Source of the DNA: a bacterium
Lineage (GTDB): Bacteria; Actinomycetota; Acidimicrobiia; Acidimicrobiales; CATQHL01
Direction of reading: 5' to 3'
Assembly: GCA_026708055.1 (NCBI GenBank)
Contig: JAPOVS010000019.1
Coordinates: 188,532 to 252,531, forward strand
DNA length: 64,000 bases
The translations under genes were made by a program, and so were the position numbers. A model generated the notes under the pieces. That model had not been told where the DNA came from. It made no database searches and was given only the letters and a program-made list of their open reading frames with translations. Of this stretch, positions 1 through 8,993 are shown one piece after another (position 1 is the first letter of the stretch; every line of letters begins with the position of its first letter).

Positions 1-1295
1 TGGTGGGGGAACTTGTCGCCGTCGGCCTCGCTGAGGTGCACCATCGCCAGGACCTCACGCACCCGCTCGTTCCGCTCGCGGCGTCCCATGCCGCCCACCC
101 GCAGCGGCTCGTCGATGTTGCGCGCCACCGAGGTCGACGGGTTGAGCGAGGCGTGCGGCTCCTGGAAGACCATCTGGATGCGGCTCCGCAGCGGGCGCAT
201 GTCCGCCTCGGACATCTCCGAGATTCGCTCGCCGGCGAAGTCGATGGAGCCGCCGGTCGGCTCGATCAGGCGCAGCACCAGGCGGCCCACCGTCGTCTTG
301 CCCGAGCCACTCTCGCCGACCAGGCCGAGCGCCTCCCCGCGGCCGACCTCGAAGCTGACGCCGTTCACGGCGTGCACCCTGAGGTGGCGGGCGCCCCGCA
401 CCGGGAAGTGCTTGACGAGGTCCCGCACCGCCAGCAGCGGCTCGGCGGCCGGATCCTCGGCGGTGGGGGCGGCGGCCGCCGGGGCGCTCTCGCCGACCGC
501 CGACGTCATCACCCTCCCCAGCAGGTCGCGGCTGTAAGCCTCGCTCGGCCGATCGAAGAACCTCACCACCGGCGTGTGCTCCACGAGGGACCCGTCGCGC
601 ATGACCGCCAGGTCGTCGCAGTACTGGGCGACGATGCCCAGGTCCCGCGTCACGATCATCGTGGCCGACCCCAGGTCCGCCAGCAGTCGCCGCAGGAGGT
701 TGAGCACCTGGCGCTGCACCGTGACGTCGAGGCCGGCGGTGGGCTCGTCGGCGATGATCACGTCGGGCGAGTGCAGCAGCGCCATGGCGATCAGCACCCG
801 CTGGGCCATGCCCACGCTGAGTTCGTGGGGGTGGGCGTCCTTGCGCCGTTCGGGATCGGGGATGCCCACCGATTCCAGAGCCTCGACGGCGCGCACCGTA
901 GCCTCGGGCGCCGTCACCTTCTCATGCGCTGTGATCGCCCGGCCGAGCTGGTCGCCGATCGTGGTCAGCGGATCCAGCGAGGCGCCGGGATTGGAGCCGA
1001 TGATGGCGATCCTCCGGCCCCGCACCCGGCGGAGGGAGCGCTCGTCGAGTGAGAGCAGATCCTCGCCGTCGAGGAGCACCTCCCCGCCTGTGACCTTGCC
1101 GGGGAAGCGCACCTGGTTGACGAGCGAATGCACCAGCACGGACTTGCCGCAGCCGGTCTCGCCGACGAGGCCCAGCATCCGGCCCTTGTGCAGGTCGAGG
1201 GACACGTCGCGCACCGCCTCGACCTCGCCGGCGTGGGTGAAGAACGTCGTCGAGACGCCGCCGGCGGAGAGGACGACGCCGTTGCCGCTGCTCAT
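1..1295 (-). CDS. Peptide-type ABC transporter, fused double ATPase (DppD-DppF-like), partial at left edge
   Basis: Energises uptake by the permeases encoded just upstream in the same operon; it acts on the cytoplasmic face of the membrane. The reading frame starts at ATG 1295 and runs off the window, giving about 431 residues. Two nucleotide-binding domains are fused by an Ala/Pro-rich linker. Domain 1 (about residues 7-250) has Walker A GETGCGKS and Walker [13 protein letters not shown]. Domain 2 (from about 285) has Walker A GESGSGKT and a normal Q-loop VFQEP, and is cut off before its signature motif. Domain 1 is odd: the Q-loop reads IIGSNP instead of IFQDP, the signature is LSVGMAQR instead of LSGGMRQR, and the H-loop reads VTRDLG instead of VTHDLG. 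ATG overlaps the permease stop (ATGA), so translation is probably coupled. The family is clear; the substrate is not. Confidence 0.9.
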   Translation of the reverse strand, partial: MSSGNGVVLSAGGVSTTFFTHAGEVEAVRDVSLDLHKGRMLGLVGETGCGKSVLVHSLVNQVRFPGKVTGGEVLLDGEDLLSLDERSLRRVRGRRIAIIGSNPGASLDPLTTIGDQLGRAITAHEKVTAPEATVRAVEALESVGIPDPERRKDAHPHELSVGMAQRVLIAMALLHSPDVIIADEPTAGLDVTVQRQVLNLLRRLLADLGSATMIVTRDLGIVAQYCDDLAVMRDGSLVEHTPVVRFFDRPSEAYSRDLLGRVMTSAVGESAPAAAAPTAEDPAAEPLLAVRDLVKHFPVRGARHLRVHAVNGVSFEVGRGEALGLVGESGSGKTTVGRLVLRLIEPTGGSIDFAGERISEMSEADMRPLRSRIQMVFQEPHASLNPSTSVARNIDEPLRVGGMGRRERNERVREVLAMVHLSEADGDKFPH

Positions 1296-2212
1296 CGTCG
1301 CTCCAGCGGGTTGATGGCCTGCCCCATGACCTCGCCCAGGAAGGCGAAGCCCAGGATCGTCCCGCCGAGCGCCAGGCCCGGGAACACCGAGGGCCACCAC
1401 TCGCCGGTGATGATGTGGCGGCCGCCGGAGGCCACCATCAAGCCCCACTCGGGCGTGGGCGCGGCCACCCCGGCACCGACGAAGCTCAGGCCGGCGGTCA
1501 GGAGGATGGCGAACCCGAGCGTCACCGAGGCCTGCACGAACGCCGGCGAGATCACGTTGGGCATCACGTTTCCGAAGGCGACGCGCAGAGGTGTCCCACC
1601 GGCGCAGCGGGCGGCCTCCACGAACGGCATGCGCCGCAGTCCCAGGATCTGTCCCCGGATCAGCCGGGCGAAGATGGGCGCGTTGACGAAGGCGATGGCG
1701 ATGCCCACGTTCAGGGCGCCCGAGCCGGCGGCGGCCACGAGCACGAGGGCGAGCACGAAGACGGGGAACGCCTGGAAGATGTCCAGGATGCGCATGATGA
1801 CTTCGGACACGGCGCCGCCGAGGCCGCGCCGCTCGCCGAAGTAGCCGGCGATCACGCCGAGGATCACCCCGATGGCCATGGAGGCGGCGGTGGCCGCGAA
1901 GGCCACGGGTATGTCGGTGCGGGTGGCGGCGATGACCCGCGAGAACACGTCCAGGCCAGTGGCGTCGGTGCCGAACCAGTGGGCACTGCTGGGCGGTTCC
2001 AGGATGAGCCCCGGGAACGTCTTCTCGGGGTCGTACGGGATGATCCACGGGGCGATGATCGTCACGATCAGAACGCCGGACACCATCACGAGACCGAAGA
2101 TCCCGGCGGGACGGCTCAAGACGAACCGCAGGTAGTACCTGAACGGGCTCTCGCGCCGGCCGGTCAGGGGCGCCGGTCCCGCCGTGGTCTCGATGGGCTC
2201 GATGGGGTCCAT
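1292..2212 (-). CDS. Peptide-type ABC transporter permease, DppC-like
   Basis: Inner-membrane permease of the BPD_transp_1 family, 306 residues, forming the channel with the DppB-like protein encoded before it. A cytoplasmic N-terminus is followed by a first membrane helix at about residues 35-57, the family sequence HWFGTDATGLDVFSR, several further helices, and the EAA loop region around RRMPFVEAARCAGG, which docks on the ATPase. The start ATG at 2212 shares one base with the stop of the upstream permease (TGATG). Its own TGA overlaps the ATPase start. Gene order lipoprotein, HyuB, DppB, DppC, ATPase indicates one transcript. The ligand is unknown; the HyuB neighbour suggests a cyclic amide or modified amino acid or peptide (inference). 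Confidence 0.93.
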   Translation of the reverse strand: MDPIEPIETTAGPAPLTGRRESPFRYYLRFVLSRPAGIFGLVMVSGVLIVTIIAPWIIPYDPEKTFPGLILEPPSSAHWFGTDATGLDVFSRVIAATRTDIPVAFAATAASMAIGVILGVIAGYFGERRGLGGAVSEVIMRILDIFQAFPVFVLALVLVAAAGSGALNVGIAIAFVNAPIFARLIRGQILGLRRMPFVEAARCAGGTPLRVAFGNVMPNVISPAFVQASVTLGFAILLTAGLSFVGAGVAAPTPEWGLMVASGGRHIITGEWWPSVFPGLALGGTILGFAFLGEVMGQAINPLERR

Positions 2213-3234
2213 CAGGCTGCCCTGATCCGCGGGTCGACCAGGTAGTGGACGACGTCCACGAGCAGGAAGATGAAGATCGACACCACTGTGGCGACCAGCA
2301 CGAAGCCCTGGATGGCGTTGAAGTCCGAGTTGGAGATTGCGAGCACCGCGTACTGGCCCAGCCCGCCCCACGAGAAGATCGTCTCCACCAGGACGGCGCC
2401 GCCGATCACGAAGCCGTAGGTGATGCCCGCCAGCGTGATGACCGGCGGCAGTGAGTTCTTGAATGCAATCCACAGCTGCGTGCGCTCGCCCACGCCGGCG
2501 GACTTGACCTGCTGGACGAACTCGGAGTCCAGGTTCTTGGTGACGTTGGCCCGGGTCATCTTCAGGATCGGCGCCCCGTAGACGAACACCAGCGTGATGA
2601 CCGGCAGAACGAGGTGTACCACGGCGTCGCGTAATCGCCCCCAGTCGGCGGCGATGATGCTGTCGATGGTGTAGAGACCGGTCACGTCCTCGGGAGGCCC
2701 CATCGCCAGATCCACCCGGCCGAGTGGCGCCGGCGCCCAGCCCATCTTGAAGAAGAACACGAACAGCAGCAGCTGGGCCAACCAGAAGTCCGGCATGGAG
2801 CCGGCGAACAGGCCGTAGGTGAAGACGCTGCGGTTCACAGCGCGGCTGTACCAGCGCTTGGCCATCCGGGCCGTGAACACCCCGAGCGGCACCAGCACCA
2901 CCAGCGCCGCCAACAGCGAGATGGTGATCAACTCGAGGGTGGCGGGTATGCGGTCGGCCAGGTCGGTCGTCACCGCGTTGCCGGTGACGTTGGACCGGCC
3001 CAGGTCGCCCCGGAACAGGTCCCGGATCCAGATGCCGTACTGCACCGGCACCGGGTCGTTGAGGTGCAGGCGCTCCCGCAGGGCCTCGATCTGCTCGGGT
3101 CCGGCGGTCGAGCCGAGCTGCGACACGGCGGGGTCGCCCGGCAACTGCCGCACCAGGGCGAAGATCACGACCGACGCCCCGAAGAGTTGGACGACCGAGA
3201 GCGCCAGCCGCTTCGCGATCAGTCGGCCGAGCAT
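2212..3234 (-). CDS. Peptide-type ABC transporter permease, DppB-like
   Basis: Inner-membrane permease of the BPD_transp_1 family, 340 residues, close to the usual 310-340. The N-terminus has the typical DppB pattern: a first helix around residues 9-30 that ends in RQLPGDP, then a periplasmic segment containing FRGDLGRS, and five further hydrophobic segments. The EAA-like loop is near KSAGVGERTQLW, and the C-terminus ends VDPRIRAA, as is common in the family. ATG 3234 lies 15 bp after the HyuB stop. The pairing with the next gene is tight (one-base overlap). It would form the heterodimeric channel with the DppC-like protein. Confidence 0.93.
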   Translation of the reverse strand: MLGRLIAKRLALSVVQLFGASVVIFALVRQLPGDPAVSQLGSTAGPEQIEALRERLHLNDPVPVQYGIWIRDLFRGDLGRSNVTGNAVTTDLADRIPATLELITISLLAALVVLVPLGVFTARMAKRWYSRAVNRSVFTYGLFAGSMPDFWLAQLLLFVFFFKMGWAPAPLGRVDLAMGPPEDVTGLYTIDSIIAADWGRLRDAVVHLVLPVITLVFVYGAPILKMTRANVTKNLDSEFVQQVKSAGVGERTQLWIAFKNSLPPVITLAGITYGFVIGGAVLVETIFSWGGLGQYAVLAISNSDFNAIQGFVLVATVVSIFIFLLVDVVHYLVDPRIRAA

Positions 3235-3249
3235 CGTGACGACGGCCGC

Positions 3250-5031
3250 TCAGCCGGAGGGCGAAGCGTGTTCGAGTTCCTCCCGTCGACGGGCGGTGGC
3301 GTCGTGATCGATCTCGAACGACTCCGGGTCCACGACGACGCCGAAGACCTCCGCTGCGGTCTCCAGCGACACGAAGCCGTTGCGGGCGTCGTCGCGGACC
3401 GTCTCGACGTCGCGGCGATGGGGCGGGCCGAAGCCGCCGCCGCCGGCGTTGTCGGCCTCGAGCACGGTGCCGGCGGCGAAGCGCGAGGTGGTGTTGGGCG
3501 CCAGGCGCCGCATCTCGGTGCCCGGGGTCTGGACCCGGTACTGGTTCAGCGACGACTGCCCGCCGCCGAACAGCCCGAACGCGGGCGCCCAGTCCTCGCC
3601 GTAGGTCGTGACCTCGGTCTCGGGCGCCTCGAGGGTGTAGCGGAAGCGGATGCCCAGGCCGCCCCGGTAGGTGCCCGGCCCCGCCGAGTCGCACCAGTAC
3701 TCGTGGTGGGCGATACGCACCGGGTTCTGGATCTCGAACATCTCGTAGTCGTTGGCGGCGTAGCCCCCGCCGCAGGCGATCAGGCCGATGAAGCTCCAGC
3801 CGTCGTTCTCCGACGTGGCCCCGGCGCCGCCCTTGTTCGCCAGCAGCGGCGGGCCGTAGAAGCGCTCGCCGGTCCGCGGGTCGAGGCCCTTGATCATGTG
3901 GGACTCGTTGCGGCTCCAGCCGGCGCAGACCCGGTCGGGGAGCACCTCCGAGAGGGCCAGGAAGATGGAGTCCCCCGCCACGTCGGAGGACGTGAAGTTC
4001 CCCTGGACGCAGGGCGAGGGGAACGTGCAGTTCAGGAAGCTGCCCTCGGGCACGATCACGTCGATGCAGCGCAGCACCCCGTCGTTGTGGGGCAGGTCGG
4101 GGTCCACCAGCATCAGCACGACCGCCACGACCGCGGCGAACGTGGTGCCGTAGGCGCAGTTGTAGTAGTAGGGCGTCTGCGGCGAGCTGCCGGCGTAGTC
4201 GACGCTGATGTGGCCGCCGTCTGTGGTGACCGCCAGCTTGGCGGTCACGTCGATCGACTCGCTGCCGTCGTCGCAGCGGTAGACGACCTCGCTGCGGTAC
4301 GTCCCGTCGGGGATCTGCGCCAGCTCCGAGCGCATGCGCCGCTCGGTGGCGTCGAGCAGGAAGTCGAGGTGGTCCTTGAGCGTGCCGACGCCCTGCTCCT
4401 CGGCCAGGGCCTCCAGCCGCAGCCCGCCCGTGCGGCACGCCCCGATGGAGGCCTGGATGTCGCCCAGCACGAAGTGGGGCAGCCGCGTGTTGGCCGCCAG
4501 CAGGTTCCACACGTCGCTCCGGAGGGCGCCGCGGTCGTACAGCCGCAGCGGCGGGATGCGGAAGTTCTCCTGCCAGATGTCGGTGGCCTGAGGGTTGTAG
4601 CCGCCCATGACCGCGCTGCCCAGGTCGGCGAGGTGGCCCTTGGCGGCACCCCAGAAATGGATCTCCCCGTCGACGAACACCGGCATGAAGATGCACGTGT
4701 CGGGCGCGTGGTTGCCCCCGTAGTAGGGGTCGTTCTGGATGAAGATGTCGCCGGGGCCGATGTCGTCGCCGAAGAACTCGATGAGGTGCTCCAGCGAGTG
4801 CACGATGGCGTAGGCCATCTGCGGCAGCCCCTCCTCCTGGCTGAGGATCCTGGCCCGCTCGTCCAGGACGGCCGTGCAGAAGTCCTTCACCTGGAACAGG
4901 GGCGAGCGGGCGGTGCGCTCGAGCACGAGCGACATCTCCTTGGCGATCGCCTCGATCTTCTTGCCGAGGACGACCGCCAGGATCGGGTCGATGTCCTCCC
5001 GGGGCGCTGCGGTCACCCCAGCCCCGCTCAC
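3250..5031 (-). CDS. Hydantoinase/oxoprolinase subunit B (HyuB family)
   Basis: Member of the hydantoinase B/oxoprolinase family, whose partners (HyuA, acetone carboxylase or oxoprolinase subunits) open cyclic amides or activate small carbonyl compounds with ATP. I place the start at GTG 5031, which overlaps the TGA of the lipoprotein gene (GTGA) and gives 593 residues, the family's usual size; an upstream in-frame ATG at 5142 would lie inside the lipoprotein gene. Family sequences visible are FIQNDPYYGGNHAPD, the acidic/His-rich HFWGAAKGHLAD, and the C-terminal Gly-rich NAGGGGFGPPHRRD. No HyuA gene is seen in the window, so the partner may be elsewhere. Its position between the binding protein and the permeases suggests that the imported substrate is processed by it (inference). 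Confidence 0.88.
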   Translation of the reverse strand: MSGAGVTAAPREDIDPILAVVLGKKIEAIAKEMSLVLERTARSPLFQVKDFCTAVLDERARILSQEEGLPQMAYAIVHSLEHLIEFFGDDIGPGDIFIQNDPYYGGNHAPDTCIFMPVFVDGEIHFWGAAKGHLADLGSAVMGGYNPQATDIWQENFRIPPLRLYDRGALRSDVWNLLAANTRLPHFVLGDIQASIGACRTGGLRLEALAEEQGVGTLKDHLDFLLDATERRMRSELAQIPDGTYRSEVVYRCDDGSESIDVTAKLAVTTDGGHISVDYAGSSPQTPYYYNCAYGTTFAAVVAVVLMLVDPDLPHNDGVLRCIDVIVPEGSFLNCTFPSPCVQGNFTSSDVAGDSIFLALSEVLPDRVCAGWSRNESHMIKGLDPRTGERFYGPPLLANKGGAGATSENDGWSFIGLIACGGGYAANDYEMFEIQNPVRIAHHEYWCDSAGPGTYRGGLGIRFRYTLEAPETEVTTYGEDWAPAFGLFGGGQSSLNQYRVQTPGTEMRRLAPNTTSRFAAGTVLEADNAGGGGFGPPHRRDVETVRDDARNGFVSLETAAEVFGVVVDPESFEIDHDATARRREELEHASPSG

Positions 5032-6743
5032 TCGGTGAGCCTCATTTCCCAGAACCGCAGGCCCTCGTCGGGCGGCCAGAGGATGCCCTCGACGCCGGGA
5101 CGGTGCGAGACCACGTACTGCGGCGTGGCGAGCACGATCCACGGCGGATCATCGGCCATGATCCGCTGGATCTCCCGGGCGATGTCGAGGCGGGCGGCGT
5201 TGTCGGTCTCGAAACGGCCCGCGTCGAACAGGGCGTGCACCTCGGCGTTGGCGTAGTTGCCGTAGTTCAGGAACCCGAAGAGGCCGGCGCCGGCGAAGAT
5301 CTCCATGCCGTAGAGGATGTCGATGGCGTGGCTCTGCAGGGCCGCGGTCATGATCATCTCGAAGTCCCGGCTGTTGGAGATGTCGGCGAAGGTGCCGAAC
5401 GTGACCTTGTTCAAGTCGATGTTGACGCCGATCTCCTCCCACGCCGACTTGACGGCCACGGCGACCCGCTCGTTCTCGGGCCGGTGGTCGGCGTAGGTCA
5501 GCGTGGCGCTGATCGGCGTCGCCACACCCGACTCGGCGAGGAGCGCCTTGGCCTTGTCCAGGTCGGTCTCGTACGGGAAGTGCTCGTCGGTGTAGCCGGG
5601 GAACATCGGCGGGATGTAGCTGCGGATCGGCGAGGCCCAGCCGTCGAAGATGGCGATGATCTCGTCGTACGGCGCCGCGTAGGCCAGGGCCTGGCGGACC
5701 AGCGGGTCGTCGAACGGCGGCACCGCGTTGTTGGCGATGATCGTGGTGATGTTGTTGCCCTCGAACGCCGAGAGCTCCACGTTGTCGTTGCCGGCGATGC
5801 TGGACAGCTCGGTGCCCGACAGGGCCAGCGCCATGTCCACGGCGCCGCTGAGCAGGGCGCTCACCCGGTTCGACGACTCGGGCACGGCCCGGTAGATGAT
5901 CCGGTCGATGTCGGGCTTGCCGGCCCAGTAGTTGGGGTTGGCGCGCAGCACGGTCTGCTGGCCGGCCGTGTTCTCCTCGATGTAGTAGGGCCCGAAGCCG
6001 GCCGCGTTGGTGGCCAGCCAGCCGAGCGCCCAGGGGTCGTCGTCGGTGGCGTTGGCCTCCACGATGTCCTTGTTCAGGATCGGGATGAACGACAGGGTGA
6101 AGATCGGCTGCACCAGCGGGCTGAAGTCGGCGAGGGTCATCTTCACGGTGAAGTCGTCGACGGCCTCGAACTGGTCGGCCGACGTGACGTTCATCAGCAG
6201 CAGCAGGAACTGGTTCACGGCCTGCACGCCGAAGGCTCGATCGATGCTGTACATGAAGTCCTCGGTCGTGGCCCGGTCGCCGTTCTCGTCGACCAGGTCG
6301 TCGCGCATGACGAACGTCCACTCGGTGCCGTCCGCGCTGACCTCGGCACTGGCGAACTGCCGCGGCAGGAACTGGTTGAAGTCCCGCTCGGTGCCGTCGT
6401 CGGCGTACCAGAACTTCGTGTCGTAGATGTTGTCGGTCATCTCCCACGACTGGGGCGTGCCGGCGAAGAACTCGGTGTCGAGCGTCGGTGCGGTGTCCAC
6501 CGCAGCCACGACGAGGGTCTTCTCCTCGGCGGGCGCGGCCGGCGGAGGCTCCGGTGCCGGTGCGGGATCCTCGGCCGGTGCCGGCGCGGCGGGCTCGGCC
6601 GGAGCCGGCGCGGGCGCCTCGGGTGCGGGCGCCGGGGCGGCGGGTTCGGCCTCACCGTCGTCGCTGCCGCAAGCGGCGACGATCAGGGCGAGCACCAACA
6701 GCGGTGCAAGGAATCCTCGAACGGATCGTCTCGTGCGCATCAT
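5028..6743 (-). CDS. Extracellular solute-binding lipoprotein, family 5 (DppA/OppA-like)
   Basis: Captures the substrate outside the membrane and delivers it to the permeases encoded downstream. An N-terminal signal with lipobox LIVAAC (Cys about residue 25) predicts lipid anchoring. It is followed by a flexible stretch of about 45 residues made almost wholly of Pro, Ala and Glu, then the SBP_bac_5 domain to residue 571. AGGAGG lies at 6746-6751, only 2 nt from ATG 6743 but 5 nt from the second ATG at 6740, so the shorter start is more likely. The stop overlaps the HyuB start. As first gene of the operon it is probably transcribed from a promoter in 6744-6931, where I could not define one. 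Confidence 0.92.
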   Translation of the reverse strand: MMRTRRSVRGFLAPLLVLALIVAACGSDDGEAEPAAPAPAPEAPAPAPAEPAAPAPAEDPAPAPEPPPAAPAEEKTLVVAAVDTAPTLDTEFFAGTPQSWEMTDNIYDTKFWYADDGTERDFNQFLPRQFASAEVSADGTEWTFVMRDDLVDENGDRATTEDFMYSIDRAFGVQAVNQFLLLLMNVTSADQFEAVDDFTVKMTLADFSPLVQPIFTLSFIPILNKDIVEANATDDDPWALGWLATNAAGFGPYYIEENTAGQQTVLRANPNYWAGKPDIDRIIYRAVPESSNRVSALLSGAVDMALALSGTELSSIAGNDNVELSAFEGNNITTIIANNAVPPFDDPLVRQALAYAAPYDEIIAIFDGWASPIRSYIPPMFPGYTDEHFPYETDLDKAKALLAESGVATPISATLTYADHRPENERVAVAVKSAWEEIGVNIDLNKVTFGTFADISNSRDFEMIMTAALQSHAIDILYGMEIFAGAGLFGFLNYGNYANAEVHALFDAGRFETDNAARLDIAREIQRIMADDPPWIVLATPQYVVSHRPGVEGILWPPDEGLRFWEMRLTE

Positions 6744-6931
6744 CCCCTCCTGGTTGCGCTAGGACGAGTGGGCGGGCGTGACGCTAGTGGTTCCGGCCGC
6801 CCCGTGCTGCGCTGCGGCGAGCCCCGGGGAGGCCGCGACCGCTCCTGTTGCACCATGCCTTGCGCCGGAGACCGCGGCGGTCGGCTGGACCTACGAGCGC
6901 CTCTGACCGGAAAAGTGCCGCCGCGAGGCGA

Positions 6932-7324
6932 TCAGCACATGAGCGGGGTGATGGGCACGAGGCACTGGTTGACGGGATCCACCGCCAAACAGAACCCCTC
7001 GAGGGTGTAGGCGCCCAACAGGGCAGGGGCCTCCTCTGTGCCGAAGACCACGATGGTTACGACGCTCTTGTCACCGATGGTTGCCCAGGCCTGTCCGTAG
7101 TCGAACTCGACTCGGCGCCCGTCGGCCAGCAGGAAGCTCTGGCTGCCCTCGCGGGCAACGCCCAGTTCATTGCAGAGACGCTCGGGGAGGGTGGTGTAGA
7201 ACGCGCCTGTGTCCACCATCGCCTCGATCTCCCGGGCCTCTGGGGTATCCAGACCGGCCAGTCGAATGGGATAGGTGAACGTTCCCACCGCCGTGATGCT
7301 ATCATCGCGCGGCGAGTGAAGCAA
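6932..7324 (-). CDS. Retropepsin-like aspartyl protease family protein
   Basis: Small single-domain clan AA aspartic protease homologue. It shows one catalytic motif MVDTGAFYTTLP, and a C-terminal LLGAYTLEG motif that matches the flap-side hydrophobic-Gly element of retropepsins. Enzymes of this type must dimerise to form the active site. The long frame begins at TTG 7324 (130 residues). GTG 7288 would give 118 residues beginning VGTFTYPI, close to how related proteins usually begin, and I prefer it, although no strong ribosome-binding site decides it. It stands alone between two minus-strand genes; upstream there is an AT-rich promoter-like stretch at 7341-7350. Biological targets of this family in bacteria are mostly unknown. 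Confidence 0.7.
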   Translation of the reverse strand: MLHSPRDDSITAVGTFTYPIRLAGLDTPEAREIEAMVDTGAFYTTLPERLCNELGVAREGSQSFLLADGRRVEFDYGQAWATIGDKSVVTIVVFGTEEAPALLGAYTLEGFCLAVDPVNQCLVPITPLMC

Positions 7325-7340
7325 CAGTGAGTTACAGAAC

Positions 7341-7350
7341 TTTATACTAA
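7341..7350 (-). promoter_or_regulatory. Possible -10 element upstream of the aspartyl protease gene
   Basis: Read on the minus strand the stretch gives TTAGTATAAA, containing TAGTAT and TATAAA, and stands out in otherwise GC-rich DNA. It lies 16 nt before TTG 7324 and 52 nt before GTG 7288. No good -35 hexamer is visible. Confidence 0.3.
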
Positions 7351-7436
7351 ATCTCAGAATCGCCCGCCGACCTGCCTACGAGCATGAGCGGATAGGCGCC
7401 ATTACCGACCGAGAATTCCAATCCGTGACTCCCGTC

Positions 7437-7456
7437 ATTCCGGCGAAGGCCGGAAT
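7437..7456. repeat. Dispersed palindromic repeat, copy 1
   Basis: Perfect inverted repeat ATTCCGGC-GAAG-GCCGGAAT. It lies between two minus-strand genes (7325-7531). The flanks GTC..CCAGGCTCCGGCG and the preceding ACCGACCGAGAATTCCAAT are shared with copy 5 at 32160, so the mobile or duplicated unit is longer than the hairpin, about 70-80 bp. Confidence 0.85.
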
Positions 7457-7531
7457 CCAGGCTCCGGCGGCGCGATCGCACCACTGTGGTAGGACAGCAA
7501 ATCCCCTGTTCAGAGCCTATCCACGAACCCT

Positions 7532-8338
7532 CTAAGGCAGAGCCATGACAGTGCGCCCCGAGCGGAGCGCGTGGACGATGCTGTAGGCGGTCACCAGGGA
7601 GGTCTTGGGGTTGTCGGGCGCGGCCCGGCCTGCCATCTCCACGGTGAGGGTGCCCAGGCGGCCGGACGCCTCGATCCGCCCGACGTTTCCGGTGAGAGCG
7701 GGATCGGCCACGAGGTCAACCTGCGTTCGCTCCAGCCCCAGGCCCGCCAGTGCGATCGTCACGGCCAGGTTGGCGTTCTTGGGGTAGAGGCGGGCGGCCT
7801 CGTGGGCTGGCCCGGAGTCGATCACGGTCGGCTCCGTCAGAGCGTCGAGCCGGAACGCCTGCTCCGCGGGCGTGCCCGACCAGGCGTGCGGAGGCTTCGA
7901 GGAGGTGTAGCGGACCGAGTCGAGCCCGCCCTCGCGCAGCGCCAGCAGCCCGTCGAGCCCGGCCGTGGCGCCCGCGGGCAGCAGAATGAGCCGCCCGGCC
8001 CGGCGCGCCGCAGAGCACATCCGGTCCAGGAAGTCCTGATCGCCGAACGCGCCGGTGGAGACAACCATCAGATCGGTCCCGCAGGCCAGCACCGCCTCCC
8101 CGTACTCCCGGACCGCCGGCTGCCCCGCGCACTCCACCACGAGGTCGGGCGCGGTCGCCCGGAGATCCTCGACCGAAGTCACCACAGCTACCCCCAGCAG
8201 GGCCCGCCGCGTCGATTCCAGGTAACGGTCGCGCACCAGGACCGCCGCCACATCGACCTCGGCAGCGACGACCCGCCCGATCGCCCCGAACCCAATGAGC
8301 GCAATCCGCCGGGTCACGAGACGATTCAAGCCCGCCAA
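7532..8338 (-). CDS. L-aspartate dehydrogenase-like NAD(P)-dependent oxidoreductase
   Basis: Predicted oxidoreductase of the aspartate dehydrogenase (NadX/AspDH) family, which converts L-aspartate to iminoaspartate with NAD(P)+ and can feed NAD synthesis. An N-terminal Rossmann motif IGFGAIG (about residues 15-21) is followed by the C-terminal family signature SGPAHEAARLYPKNANLA and an ADPALTGN segment. Length (268 from TTG 8338, or 261 from GTG 8317) fits the family. The start is unresolved. TTG 8338 has a CATAAT/TAATAC-like -10 just upstream (8342-8349), compatible with a leaderless message, while GTG 8317 lacks a ribosome-binding site. No other NAD biosynthesis gene is nearby, so a role in amino-acid breakdown is equally possible. 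Confidence 0.8.
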   Translation of the reverse strand: MAGLNRLVTRRIALIGFGAIGRVVAAEVDVAAVLVRDRYLESTRRALLGVAVVTSVEDLRATAPDLVVECAGQPAVREYGEAVLACGTDLMVVSTGAFGDQDFLDRMCSAARRAGRLILLPAGATAGLDGLLALREGGLDSVRYTSSKPPHAWSGTPAEQAFRLDALTEPTVIDSGPAHEAARLYPKNANLAVTIALAGLGLERTQVDLVADPALTGNVGRIEASGRLGTLTVEMAGRAAPDNPKTSLVTAYSIVHALRSGRTVMALP

Positions 8339-8639
8339 AACGTATTATGCCAACTCGAACTCGTCGGAATGGATGAAGTTCTCCCGCAGCGTCTGGACAC
8401 GCCTCAAATGCGATGTTGACCCCGTCCGGACTGCTGCGGTCTGCAAACCGGTCCCTCGCGCCTTATTCGGGCAGCGGGTCTCGGCTTCTGCCGACAGTGA
8501 CCGGACGCCGATCTGCTCAGTCGGCATTCTCGTAGAGGTACTTGGCCACGTCGGTGATGGTCACGATGGCTGTGATCGTCTGGCCGTCGTCGTCGGAGAG
8601 GAGCACGAAGTTGTCCGAGCGGATCGAGTCTGTGGGCGC

Positions 8640-8945
8640 GGCGGCGGCTGCGCCGGCGGCGCAGCCGAACGCGGCGAACAGCGCTTTGGTGCCGTGGCGG
8701 CGGTACTCGAACTCCTGCTGGGCGGGGTGCCCCTCGTCGGCGGCGCCGCCGCGGGGCCGGGCGACCTCGGGCATGGACATCGGGCATGGACATGCGGGCC
8801 TTGAGCTGGCGCCCGCCCCCCTGGCCCGCCTCGGGCGGGCGCGTCGTGATCTTCTTGACCAGGGCCAGGCGCTCCGCGGGCCCATACACCCGGGGCCGCC
8901 CCGGCCGCCGCCGACGCGCTTGGCCGGTCCGCTGGCGACATGCCT
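8640..8945 (-). pseudogene. IS630-type transposase remnant
   Basis: Pieces of an IS630-family transposase lie in two reading frames. One frame reads GRPRVYGPAERLALVKKITT, resembling the helix-turn-helix linker of IS630 transposases. The other reads EFEYRRHGTKALFAAF, matching the conserved RHGT..LFAA block before the second catalytic Asp. The stretch between them, which should hold the first Asp and much of the core, is missing or scrambled, and the DDE residues cannot be assembled. No terminal inverted repeats were recognised. An open minus frame continues to 8517, but its last 40 residues do not look like a transposase. Boundaries are approximate. Confidence 0.45.
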
Positions 8946-8950
8946 ACACT
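8945..8950 (+). promoter_or_regulatory. Candidate -10 box of the HicBA operon
   Basis: TACACT lies 43 nt before the first ATG of the three-gene operon. TTGGCC 19 bp upstream (about 8920) could act as a weak -35. Confidence 0.3.
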
Positions 8951-8993
8951 TCGCTACACAGGCGCACCGGCGCCAACGGGAAGGACCAGCCCC

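Noticed and set aside
1292-4696. 1134-residue minus-strand frame spanning permease and HyuB regions
   Set aside because: Only its last 306 codons (from ATG 2212) are the real DppC-like permease. The earlier part is an out-of-frame, Arg-rich reading of the DppB and HyuB genes.
8345-8527. 60-residue minus-strand frame between the aspartate-dehydrogenase-like gene and the transposase remnant
   Set aside because: No ribosome-binding site, no recognised family, and it overlaps the tail of the decayed transposase region.
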